Assembly: GCA_002811645.1 (NCBI GenBank)
Contig: PDIP01000073.1
Coordinates: forward strand, 261,929-286,383
DNA: 24,455 nt
Direction of reading: 5' to 3'
DNA from: Corallochytrium limacisporum
Lineage: Eukaryota; Opisthokonta
Part shown: positions 1 to 9,054 of the stretch, in pieces
Position numbering within the stretch: the first letter of the stretch is position 1
Layout of the letters: each line of letters opens with the position of its first letter
Made by a program: the position numbers and the translations under genes
The notes under the pieces: model-generated
What the model saw: the letters and a program-made list of their open reading frames with translations, nothing else
Databases searched by the model: none
Told to the model about the DNA's origin: nothing

Positions 1-12
1 CCCCCTCCCTGC

Positions 13-41
13 CACACACACACACGCACTCTCTCTCTCTC
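13..41. repeat. CA then CT microsatellite
   Basis: A CA dinucleotide run passes directly into a CT run, followed at 43-59 by a palindrome (CCTTT-CCCC/GGGG-AAGG). The same CA/CT alternation recurs across the first 2.5 kb. Confidence 0.8.
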
Positions 42-318
42 CCCTTTCCCCGGGGAAGGAGGGTGATCGCGGGAGGCCGCACCACCACCCCTGTTCTCTC
101 TCCCAAAAGTAGTACATAAACTATGGACTACCCGAAGTGCGAGAGGCAGATGAGAGAGAACGAGCGAGACATGACACACACAGAGGAGAGAGAGAAAAGC
201 CAATGCTGAAATACACAAAAACACACGAAGAAAAGTTTTTCCTCAATCAGCCCAATTGAGCTATACGTCCTGGAGATAAAAAAAAGTTGGTCGCGTTCTC
301 ATGCAGCCTGCACACCGC

Positions 319-361
319 CCCGTCCTTCTTGCCTTCCCCGCTGCGACGGGAAGAAGGGGAG
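319..361. repeat. pyrimidine/purine hairpin
   Basis: A left arm of C/T (CCTTCTTGCCTTCCC) is followed by a short GC-rich loop and a right arm of G/A (GGGAAGAAGGGG) that can pair with it, leaving small bulges. It is a longer-armed member of the intergenic hairpin family described in the findings. Confidence 0.5.
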
Positions 362-860
362 GGGGAGGGGGCCGGTCGTCAGCTGGTGGCAACCGGTACT
401 GAGAATATGGAAAATCAGTGGGGGCCGATGAAACCAAAGAAAGTAATAGACGGGAAGGGAAGGGGGGGGGGAGGGGAGAAGTACAAACATAGCGACTGAG
501 AGTTCCGAAAATGGCAACGAAGGAATACACACTGTGAAAGATAATGCAAAAAAAAATACCAGAGACTCGATTCATATTAAGCACAGCCAGTCACCGTGTG
601 ACCGGTTCTATGATGAATGTACGGCACATTGAAGGCGTTAGGACGGGGCAAACTCGCGGATGAAAAGGAAGAAGAAGGGTGTGCGTTGATGATATTCATT
701 TTCGACACATGCGCGCAAATACCACACACCGCAGGCAAAAAAAAAGGGTATAAAAAAGAAGAGGCTCACAATGAACGATTGCTCAACCAGCAAAATAAAA
801 CCCACCGTTTCAGGCACACGGGGCTTAGGTGCGCGCGCGCACCAAAACACCCCTCTTCCC

Positions 861-890
861 CTCCCCCCTCCCCCGGCGGGGGGGGGCGAG
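861..890. repeat. C-run/G-run hairpin
   Basis: C-rich arm (C6, then C5), centre GGC, then a run of nine G ending in CGAG. The outer CTC and GAG also pair. It belongs to the recurring intergenic poly(C)/poly(G) palindromes. Confidence 0.55.
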
Positions 891-1046
891 CGTTTGTCTT
901 CTGCCTCCTTGGCTCTGTCTGTACTCGCCACCAATACCAAGCAAACACCGAGGAAGCGCGAGAGATACACACCTTTGCATAGATTTGCAAGTACGAGTGT
1001 TGTCTGATACGTCTCAATATACCCCACCACCGTTTCATCAAGCACG

Positions 1047-1064
1047 CCACACACACACACACAA
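1047..1064. repeat. CA microsatellite
   Basis: A short perfect CA dinucleotide run in gene-free DNA. A TG run of similar length lies about 150 bp away at 1209-1225, so the two are inverted with respect to each other. Confidence 0.8.
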
Positions 1065-1208
1065 AGACATCCCAAGACAGGAATTTGTGATTTTGTTTTT
1101 TTTGTTATTTTACTTTTTGTGTGTATTGTCCGAATGGCTTAGGTTGGGATCGCGAGCACACGGGGTATAGGACACACTCCTCCAACTCGTTCTCCCGAGG
1201 CCCTCTTT

Positions 1209-1225
1209 TGTGTGTGTGTGTGTGT
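1209..1225. repeat. TG microsatellite
   Basis: A perfect TG dinucleotide run followed by CT repeats. It is complementary to the CA run at 1047-1064. Confidence 0.8.
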
Positions 1226-1318
1226 TCTCTCTCTTTGGGTGTTTTTTTTCTTTACTTTTCTTGTTTAGTTGTGATGTCACCTGAACCACCAAACACGCCT
1301 AGGAGCAAAACGTCGCTT

Positions 1319-1344
1319 CCCCCCTCCCCACCTGGGGAAGGGGG
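1319..1344. repeat. C-run/G-run hairpin
   Basis: Left arm CCCCCCTCCCCA, two-base loop, right arm TGGGGAAGGGGG. Pairing is complete apart from one bulged A. The internal T/A pair matches across the arms, which argues for a true palindrome and not two chance homopolymers. Confidence 0.6.
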
Positions 1345-2455
1345 AGTGGGCGGTTGGGCCTCTCCGCTGTGTTTTCTTTTTTTTTGTTTTACCAAAAGTC
1401 TCTCATAGTTTAAATCTTCTTCGGTGTGTGTCTATAGAGAAAGAGAGGCGGGAGGGAGGGCGTTGAAGACCGTATCCAAAAAAGAAAGAGAAAATCGGAA
1501 ATCGCGACAAAAGGGCCGCCAAAGGGAGCGGCTTTTTTGTTTAATCGTCCCCTGCCAAGGTGCCAAATGGGCGACAAAGCGGAGAATTTATTGACGGGCG
1601 GCGGGCCATTTTGTATGCACTAGCACGAACTCTAGTACGAGACATGTGAACTGATTTCGAATGTGTCTGTGCACCAAAACGCAAAATCGGAAGCAAAAGG
1701 AACGAAAAAAGTTTCATGTCGGAATCAACCCCCGCAGAACGCCAGTGCCAAAAATGAACAATGAAAAATACCAACACCCGCCCCCCCCAACCCCCCCATC
1801 GCCCACCAAGGAGAAAAAAAACCACCCAAAGGGAGAGATAGAGAGATACCAAACCACCAATCCAAGGAAAAATCTTTTTCAAAAATTTAACCGGTGTGAC
1901 AGAGAAGTGACCAAGAAAGGAATCCAACAAAACTCACTCTCAGCCACGACAGAGCTTCTATTTTGCTGTTGGTTGTTTTCTTTTTTAATTGTGTTATATT
2001 CCTGCCCCTTCTTTTGGCCCGATACCGCGCGTACATTCGTCAGGGATCGCTCAGCTATTTATAGAATGCTATGCCCCGAACCGCAGTTAAAAGAAATGGA
2101 ATTAAGAGAATATTTTTGTTTTTCTTTTTGGGACATAGCTCCGCCAGGCTGTGCTTGTGAGGAAGTGTGCCAATATCCTGCCCAGGATTGGGGTTCGGTG
2201 GGTACTGGGTCCGGTTGATTAGAGATAAAAGGGAGAGGTGGTGGTGGGGTTCGACCTACCCTCCCGCAGAGGGGCCTGTCTTGGGCACGGGCCCTTTGGG
2301 ATATTTTAGCTTGGCGAAATAGAGGCCAGTCACCCCGTTTCCCATACAATTTCTTCATACGTTCTCTATAAGGCTTTTCACGTGTCTTGTGACGGGGGCC
2401 TCCTCGGGGCTCCGGAGAGGCGGGTTGGGATTCTTTCCGGGCCAACACTCCTCCG

Positions 2456-2510
2456 TTCTCTCTGTCTCTCTCACACACACTCTCTCTGCCTCTCTCACTC
2501 TCTCTCTCTG
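2456..2510. repeat. CT/CA microsatellite tract
   Basis: About 55 bp of nearly pure pyrimidine on the + strand, made of CT units interrupted by a short CA run. No coding sense in any frame. Confidence 0.75.
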
Positions 2511-3502
2511 GGTGCGACCGGAGCTCTCGTGCTTTTATTTCTGCCAGATTAAAGTTCTACTGTGACTGTGGGTGTATTTTTTTCATATTTTCTCGTCACG
2601 CTTTTGGGGCCTCCCCTTCTGTTTTTCCGTCATTTTCCCACAGACGCAGCACCGTTCTTGCTTGCACCTCTTCCTCTTTCTTTCTACTGCCCTGGCAAAA
2701 TTTCCCCGGATTGCTGACAGGAGTGACAAGGCAGGACGGTAGTGCAGCAACACACCGGTAAAAAAATATAGCTACTAACTACCTTTAGCGCTGCTGCTGT
2801 CGCTTGCTGGTCTTGTTGTAAATTCAGGGGCTGAAAGAGTCCGGAACCAAAAAAAAACATTAAAACTTTAAAAGAAAAAAAACACTAAATCAAAAAGGGA
2901 GGGGAGAGGAGGAGAGCACGCCTGGCTGCTGTGCTTGCTGAGCTCAGAGGGAATTGACGTGCGCCGCACAGGGGAGGCGGCCGAAACACGCGGGGTGGCG
3001 AGAGCCAAGGGGGGGGCAAGGAAGGATGGGTTGTCTCTCGCTGTGGAGCACGGGTGTGATAGGAGAGGCCGCTGCCCCGGGGTGCATCGGTGTGGAGTCA
3101 GCAACACATACACATACTCGCACGTACGTACATTCCTCTCGCACACGCACGCACGGATGTGAGAGACTGGCGCAGCGTGTCGGCATAACTCGTGTGTCGG
3201 GTTTCCGTTGACCTGTTTTGTCCCGGATTTGTCATCCTCTGTTGTCGATCCTCCACGCTGTGCTGCGGGGGAGAGAGACAGAGAGGGCCAGGTTGTGATC
3301 GGCACTGTCAGGTCAAGAGACAATGATCCCTTTCTGCAGTAGTGATCAGCTAACGAGTGGCACGCCAGGTCATCATGGAGCACGGCACGCCTCACTTAAC
3401 CACGCAATGCACACCTAAGGCGAGATGGGCCACTATCACACATGAAACAGACGAAAGGGGGAGACATGAACAGCACGCAGGGCCTACGCGGTCTTCAGCG
3501 TA

Positions 3503-3544
3503 TGGTGGTGGTGGTGGTGGTGGTGATGACGATGACGGTGGCGA
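3503..3544. repeat. GGT/GAT trinucleotide repeat
   Basis: Seven GGT-type triplets are followed by GAT/GAC/GGT triplets. In one frame this would encode Gly and Asp runs, but the frame is short and flanked by stops, so a simple repeat is the better reading. Confidence 0.7.
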
Positions 3545-4967
3545 CAATGTCGAGGCCTGAGGAGATGTTCGGGGACAGGCAACTGTAAACAAAGTAATGA
3601 TGGGCAGAGGCCGCAGCCACATTAACACGCCGTCAACAACCCATCCAGGTCCCTTGTGAAAATGGTTGCGATGACCTACATCTGTGCTGCCCTGTGTGTC
3701 CCAGGTACCACCGTTGTTGCCTTGCTGTTAATGTTAATACCTGGCTCCTAGCATGCACATATATGTTCGGTCACAGCAGTCCTTAGAGCCTAGATAACGG
3801 GAACGCTAGGTGATGAAGACCAAAGGGTGACACACTGTAAGTATGATAGAGGTCGATGACAACGGAGTTGGACAAAAACCTGTGATGGCCTTGGTCGACT
3901 AGAAGAGTCTTGTTTGCCGGTGAATCGTTTTGTGGTTCACTTCCATGGTGCATCATCTTCGTTCCCAATTCGCGCTGAACGTCCAATGTAATAAATTATG
4001 CGTAGGTGATCATCCTGGTGTGTGTGAGCACGCGGGGTGCTGCCTTGTGCGTGCGTTTTTGTTGGGATTTGGTACGTACACGGAGTATTAATATGCATCA
4101 AACACTGCCTCAGCACCGCCAGCACACACGGCGTATGCACACACGCACACAGACACACACATACAGAACATGCTAATGGCTTTCAAATGCCATGCTGATG
4201 ATGTCACATACCCAGGCCACGGTCACTATGTGTGAGTGAGCGCATGCAGTGTTTCATATCAATATCTGTGGAGGCGCTTTGTTCCCAACAGATGAAAGGC
4301 ACTGCTGGTGGCTTGGGAAAGTTCTTGGGAGCAGGACGAAATTGGATGCGCAGAATGACAATCCCACATTGCGTAGAACCGACTGACCGGCTCAGCGCTT
4401 TAACGAAGGATTGGTAGCGCACGACTTGGGAACTTCGCAAGCATCGTTCCAAGGAGCAACTTCGGGGAATGGGTAAAGAAACATCTTGGGTACCCACCTA
4501 TGACGGTTGCCGGGCCTCAACAGGCACCGTCCACCGCGCGACCGCTCCCGCCTCTTGATTATGTATGCGGTCCACACTTTTTGAACATGAAAGGAAACAC
4601 TTTCATCATCAGACTTCCAATGTCCCACAGAGCATTCTTGTGTACGCCAATGTGAATGCAGTGCTGTACTGGAGCACCAATCCCTGACTTTCCCATGCCA
4701 TCGGGGTGGGACCGGGGGAGGGCCGCGCCAGTACCCCGATGGGCTGGTTTGCTATATTCGAATTTCTTGAATCTCTGCACCCTGATTCATTTCCACCGCA
4801 CAGACCGTCCCAACGGCTGGTGGCGGGACGCGTGGCGGTTCACAGCTTATTGTGACACAAGGGTACATCAGGATCATGAACATGTTATATGGAACAAAAG
4901 AAAAGCCTTCTTAAGCTATATTCTTTTTAAGCTTCTGGAGAAATACGTTGGATTGCTTTCCACTTAA

Positions 4968-4988
4968 ATGGCGTAGTGTTCAAGAATG
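4968..4988 (+). promoter_or_regulatory. two minimal upstream ORFs
   Basis: Upstream of the ATG at 5027 there is ATG-GCG-TAG (4968-4976), then an ATG directly followed by TGA (4986-4991, a start-stop element). If the transcript includes them, scanning ribosomes would meet both before the main start and translation could be reduced. The transcription start is unknown, so this is a possible control element only. Confidence 0.3.
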
Positions 4989-5026
4989 TGACAGGAACAA
5001 CGAATCTTAGTCAACGAGGCAAAACA

Positions 5027-5476
5027 ATGGTGCTCAAGAAATTCATGGCCGACCTGAGCCGAGCCGCGCAGAACTCTGCGACGCAATTTAAAAAGTCTGC
5101 AAATACCCTGCAGTATGAATCGGGAAAATTATACGACGCTGTGGTGAAAGGAACATACACGCAGAGAGCCACGGTGCCGTTTGTGATCACACAGGACATG
5201 AAGCAACAGTTGTACAAGCTGGGGTACGGCCCGGGTCACATCAAAATGATCACGCCTTCCTTGGCACATCACTTGATCCGGGAGCAGGAAAAGTTTGACC
5301 TGGACAAGTTTGTGCTCTTCATCGAGGAATTCCGGGATGCAGGTGCCGGCCGCTCCGATCGGCTGGCTCAGAGCAACAGGGATAGAATCAACCGGGGTGG
5401 CAACCCCGTTGCTGGTCAACAACAGCCATCCACGGCTGATCAGGGTGCGAATCCATCACGCTCAGATAAATCATAG
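5027..5476 (+). CDS. small protein with UBA-like helical motif, function unknown
   Basis: This frame gives 149 residues and I do not recognise the family with confidence. The first ATG is at 5027 in a good context (A at -3, G at +4); the frame stays open upstream but only through a GTG. The N-terminal ~50 residues are basic and amphipathic, with many Lys, Gln and Ser. Residues ~50-85 contain the pattern VITxxMxxxLxxLGYxxxxIxxMTP, which resembles the short helix-turn-helix of UBA-like or related small helical domains. The last ~40 residues are polar (Gly, Gln, Asn, Ser) and probably disordered. There is no signal peptide or membrane segment. Balanced amino-acid use and a conserved-looking core support a real gene. 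It converges on the KANSL2-like gene, with only 96 bp between the two stop codons, so the 3' UTRs probably overlap. No canonical poly(A) signal is visible. Confidence 0.7.
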   Translation: MVLKKFMADLSRAAQNSATQFKKSANTLQYESGKLYDAVVKGTYTQRATVPFVITQDMKQQLYKLGYGPGHIKMITPSLAHHLIREQEKFDLDKFVLFIEEFRDAGAGRSDRLAQSNRDRINRGGNPVAGQQQPSTADQGANPSRSDKS

Positions 5477-5572
5477 GCTAGATGAATCCATGAAAGTAAA
5501 GAACGTGTGAATATGACACACAAAATGAAAAAACTACTCAATTAATTCTTTAGTTCAGAAATCGCGGTCACT

Positions 5573-6109
5573 TCAGTCATCCTTTACCGCGTCCCCAGTC
5601 GTGGTATCCGCGGCTTGCTGGGCCGCTGGCTCAGCGGTCTGCTCCGCTTTGGCAGCGGCATATACAGCATCAGCGCCGTCTTGTGCCTTCACTTCAACGT
5701 CTGAAGGCGGGGCCTGAGGAGCGGCATTCGGGCCATCCTTGTCCTTGGCTTCATCGTCCAAGTCAGCTTCGGAGGCAGTGCGCTTGGTGCCCGCTGCAGC
5801 AGCAGGGCCGTCAGATGGTTTGGACTCTGCCTCAGCAGGACCATCCACGTCCATGGGCTTCGCACCGTCCGCAGGAGCAAGATCCGAAACGGGCTCTTCA
5901 CCGGCAGCAGGCTCTGTGTCTGGTTTGTCGCTCACTGCGGCAGTTGCTGTTTGCGTCATATCAACCTCCTTGCTGTCCACCGCTGTGGTCTGCGGCGCGT
6001 CAACCTCCTTACTATTCACGGCCGTGGACTCAACCTCCTTCGACTGTTCTTGCTCAGGGTCCTTCTTATTCTGCTGCTCCTGCTCTAGTTCTGGCTCCTG
6101 CTCCTGCTT

Positions 6110-6145
<36 letters not shown>

Positions 6146-8638
6146 TGGCTTCTGCTCCTGCTCTGGCTTCTGCTCCTGCTCTGGCTTCTGCTCCTGCTCT
6201 GGCTTCTGCTCCTGCTTCTGCACCTTCCCTTGCTCGGACTCTTGCCCCTCCTTCGATGCCTCGGTGGTTGTGGCCTCGGTGGTTGTGGCCTCAGTGCTCG
6301 GCTTGGATGCTGGAGGATCTTCCTTCGGCTTTTCTGGTGCCTCTGGTCCCTCAGCTGCTTCCTTCTGTACCTTCGACTCCGAGGCCTGCGACTCTGGTTC
6401 CCCAGATTTCGGGGCCTCCGATTGGGTGGGCTCCTGTGTCGTTGCCTCTGCATTGGGTGCCTCCGATTTGGGGGCGTCCCGCGTCGGTTCGACCGGTTTC
6501 GATTCCTCCGATTTCGAGACGTCCTCCTTTGAAACTGAGGCTGCAGACGCTGAGGGGGGTGTTTGTGCTGCTGCTGCTGGTTTCACAGTCGCAGCCTTAG
6601 CCATGGCGTCTGGCTTGCCACGTCCGAGTCCTGCAACGGGAGCAGCTGGGGTGGTCTTTCGCTGCTGATTCGCTGCGCCTTTACCAGACAGGGCTCCTTT
6701 GCCACTGCGGCCGGCCATGGCAGCGCCCTTGCCGCCTTTACCACCACCAACAGGGGCCGTGCTCACGGCAGTGGCCTTCAGGTTAAAGTGCACCTCACAT
6801 AGCACTTGATTTGAACCAATCAACACAGGATTCACACACCGACGACCATGCTCCATGAACTCGCACTGCAAGTACATGACCTGGTCCCGCTCGTAGAGAA
6901 TATGCTTAAAGCAAAAGCGCGCAGCAGGCATGGCCCGTCGGTTGCACGTCGACGACGCGCAACGGTTGACGTACGTCTGCTTGCTTGCCCGCTGCTGCTT
7001 CTGCTCCTGCAGCACCGCGTTCAAACCCCATGGCCGACGGTATTTCTCAGCCTCCAGGTCTTCCGGTTGCATTTCCTCCTCGCCTGCCTCCGCCGCGAGG
7101 GCAGCTTGCACCTTCTTACCTAGCGTGGCCTGGGACATGCCGCGCTTGCCCACGGCCTGCGTGGGAATGAGGTTCTTACTATACACTTTGTACTTCGCTC
7201 GCATCAATTCCTGGAAACGGTAATACTGCGATTTGTAGAGATCACGCAGCTGTAACAGCATGTCCCTGCGGCGACGGACCATCTCTTCCTCAGTCCAAGC
7301 CTCAGCGTCCCGCAGCAGATCCTCGTCGTCGCTTTCGAGATCCAGATCATCCGCACTGTCGCTGTCTTCGTGTCTACGCCAGGCCATGTCCACCTCATCC
7401 ATTTGATGCAGCCAGCGAGTCTCTTCAAGGTCTTGGTCCTTAATGATGTCTTGCTCCTCATCGCTGGACGGAGGATCCACAAACATCATTCCGCGCAGAT
7501 GGGGCACCTTGCCCGCCATAATGGCGGCTGCCGCACTCGTGGATCCAGCCTTGGCCGCGACTGCCGGTGGAATGCCCGTGCCACCTTTGGCAATGTGTTG
7601 CTTTGCCGCAGCCATGATGGCAGCCGCCCTCCGCTGTGCCTGTTGCTGAGCTTGGTTTGCTAGTACTCCCATCTGAGCGAGTTTCATCGCATGCCCGGCC
7701 TCCTTAGTGAGCTCTTTCTTACGCTCCATCATCGTCTGGGCAATGCTCTCCACTGCTCTTGCCATACTCTGTTCTTTACCATCCATAGCATACGCTGCTT
7801 GCAGCATGCGTTGTTGGCCAGCCTGGGTCACCCTCGTCTTGGCCGTCTCGAGACGGTACTGGACCATGGCTTTGCTACTGGAAGGGATGCCAAAACGACG
7901 CAGTTCCTCACCGATTCGGGCCCGGCGCATCTTTCGCTCTTCATCGTAATTTCTTCCGGTCTGAACCTGGGATCCCGACGGTGGTGCATGTTTCATATGT
8001 AAACTGCTCTCGAGAGTCGCAATCACACCGTTGTCAGCTCCAAATATACGGTGCTGGCTAAACAAGGGCTCCCGTTCTGAGGCTTCTTTACGTTTCTTAT
8101 TAGCTCGCTTCGCCATCTTTGACCCTGTGCCCTGTGCTGAAGAGGGCTGCATCCGTGCTGCTGCTGCGGCTGCAAGAGCTTCTTCTCGTTCTTGTTTCTT
8201 CTGTAGCGCCTTTTGTGCCAATTCAAGTTTCTTTTGCTGGAGCAACCGCTCTCGCTCCTTTTCACGCTCCCGTTCGAGCTCTCTGGCCCGTTGTTCCTCT
8301 TCCTTCATGCGCTTCTCCTCCAATTCAATTTCAACTTGCTTTGCCTGAGCCGCGTGTGCTGGGCATAACAGAGCTTGACCCTCTTTGGGCTTTACAGATG
8401 AATTACACTGCTTTCCGTCTAGCATGTGCGTACATTGTTTGAACCCGGAGTCTGGATCCTCGCTAATATGACTAATGCAATACTCATAGCCGGCAACTGG
8501 AGTTTTGCTACACTCCGGCTCCCGCTTAGACTGGCATCCCGGTGTTGAGGGTTTGTCCTCTTCTTTAGTCTTTTGATCGGCTGGCTTCGTGCCACTGCCC
8601 TGAGGATTAGCCTCAGGCTTATTTTCTGTTTCCACCAT
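5573..8638 (-). CDS. KANSL2: KANSL2-like NSL complex subunit
   Basis: The 1021-residue product has two C3Hc3H zinc-binding modules of the type shared by KANSL2 and INO80D. Module 1 uses C35, C43, C54, H57, C69, C78, C92 and H96, with the family signature GYEYCISH and FKQC. Module 2 uses C560, C565, C576, H579, C592, C601, C614 and H617. KANSL2 is favoured over INO80D because the segment before module 2 (acidic DDED patch ~437-440, TEEEM at ~449, LYKSQYYRFQELMRAKYKVY at ~467-486, then RRPWGL) follows the KANSL2 order. Residues ~100-163 form a charged coiled coil. In animals KANSL2 is a scaffold of the NSL complex, which contains the H4 acetyltransferase MOF/KAT8. The ~400-residue tail is disordered, with a Glu/Gln/Lys repeat (~803-863), making the protein about twice the length of human KANSL2. 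The start ATG at 8638 is well placed, and there are no introns. Confidence 0.85.
6071..6222. repeat. coding minisatellite, Glu/Gln/Pro/Lys repeat
   Basis: Within the KANSL2-like gene, a 6-bp CTCCTG-type unit (Glu-Gln on the minus strand) is repeated, and four tandem 18-bp units encode KPEQEQ. The array stays in frame throughout. Open frames on the opposite strand here (Ser/Cys-rich or Ala/Pro-rich) are shadows of this repeat. Confidence 0.85.
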
Positions 8639-8676
8639 GACTCTTCAAGAGACGTGGTCTTGCTATTAATTAAAAT

Positions 8677-8685
8677 TTAGACCAT
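8677..8685 (-). promoter_or_regulatory. three-codon upstream ORF
   Basis: ATG-GTC-TAA on the minus strand lies 38 nt upstream of the KANSL2-like start codon. If it is transcribed, it would be the first AUG met by scanning ribosomes. Its effect is unproven. Confidence 0.3.
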
Positions 8686-9021
8686 GTTCAGTCGCCCCAA
8701 AGAACAATTCACATAATCTCTGTGTTTAGGTTACGCAATTCATTTCTTGCCCCTGAAGGTATCGAACGCAATGAGTGTCGGAGGTCCTTTTATTCGTTGA
8801 ATGATGGTGCATGAGTACATAAATAAATGATTTGTCGCTCCAAGTCCTCAGTCTGACATACCTGCAGTCCACCAGGCGCAAGAAGAACGCGACTGTCCCC
8901 ACAGGCCCGGCGAAGTAGTGCTTGTCCGTCTTTGCGCGCGCGGGACCTACGCGGGCACTCCCGTAGAAAATAAAGGTCGGCTTCCCCTCCCCTTACCCAA
9001 GTGTGTTTCTAGCACATGCCC

Positions 9022-9054
9022 GGGAACTTCCCCCCCCCCCCCGGGGGGTTCCCC
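9022..9054. repeat. C14/G6 hairpin
   Basis: GGGAAC, then TT, a run of 14 C, a run of 6 G and finally TTCCCC. The outer GGGAAC/GTTCCC pair extends the stem beyond the homopolymers, so this is a real inverted repeat. Confidence 0.65.

Larger units (their letters stand above)
1..2520. other. gene-free low-complexity region
   Basis: No reading frame here resembles a known protein. The DNA is dominated by CT, CA and GA microsatellites, purine- or pyrimidine-only tracts and C-run/G-run hairpins (listed separately). Open frames of up to about 185 codons exist, but their translations are low-complexity (runs of Pro, Ser, Lys, Glu or Phe), as expected from strand-biased composition. I looked for A-box/B-box pairs and found no tRNA. 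Short unusual genes or non-coding RNAs cannot be excluded. Confidence 0.6.
2521..5026. other. gene-free intergenic region
   Basis: I see no convincing gene. A minus-strand frame at 2868-3395 (175 codons) is rich in His, Pro, Ser and Cys and ends in a Phe run encoded by an A tract, so I treat it as chance. The 4200-4900 stretch has more balanced composition and scattered short open frames on both strands, which could be eroded coding sequence, but I cannot match any of it to a family. A GGT/GAT repeat lies at 3503-3544. Confidence 0.5.

Noticed and set aside
1661-2218. Plus-strand frame of 185 codons
   Set aside because: Pro and Lys runs come from homopolymers, and no domain or balanced composition is seen.
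2247-2260. GGTTCGAC, resembling a tRNA B box
   Set aside because: No A box at a suitable distance upstream and no acceptor-stem pairing, so no tRNA is called.
2868-3395. Minus-strand frame of 175 codons
   Set aside because: It is rich in His, Ser, Pro and Cys with a terminal Phe run from an A tract, has no motif, and overlaps microsatellite DNA.
4200-4970. Possible eroded coding sequence in 4200-4970
   Set aside because: Composition looks more protein-like than in neighbouring spacers, but no block could be matched to a family in any frame on either strand.
5683-6668. Two ~300-codon plus-strand frames (Ser/Cys-rich and Ala/Pro-rich)
   Set aside because: They are antisense shadows of the Glu/Gln repeat tail of the KANSL2-like gene; their residue bias follows directly from that repeat.
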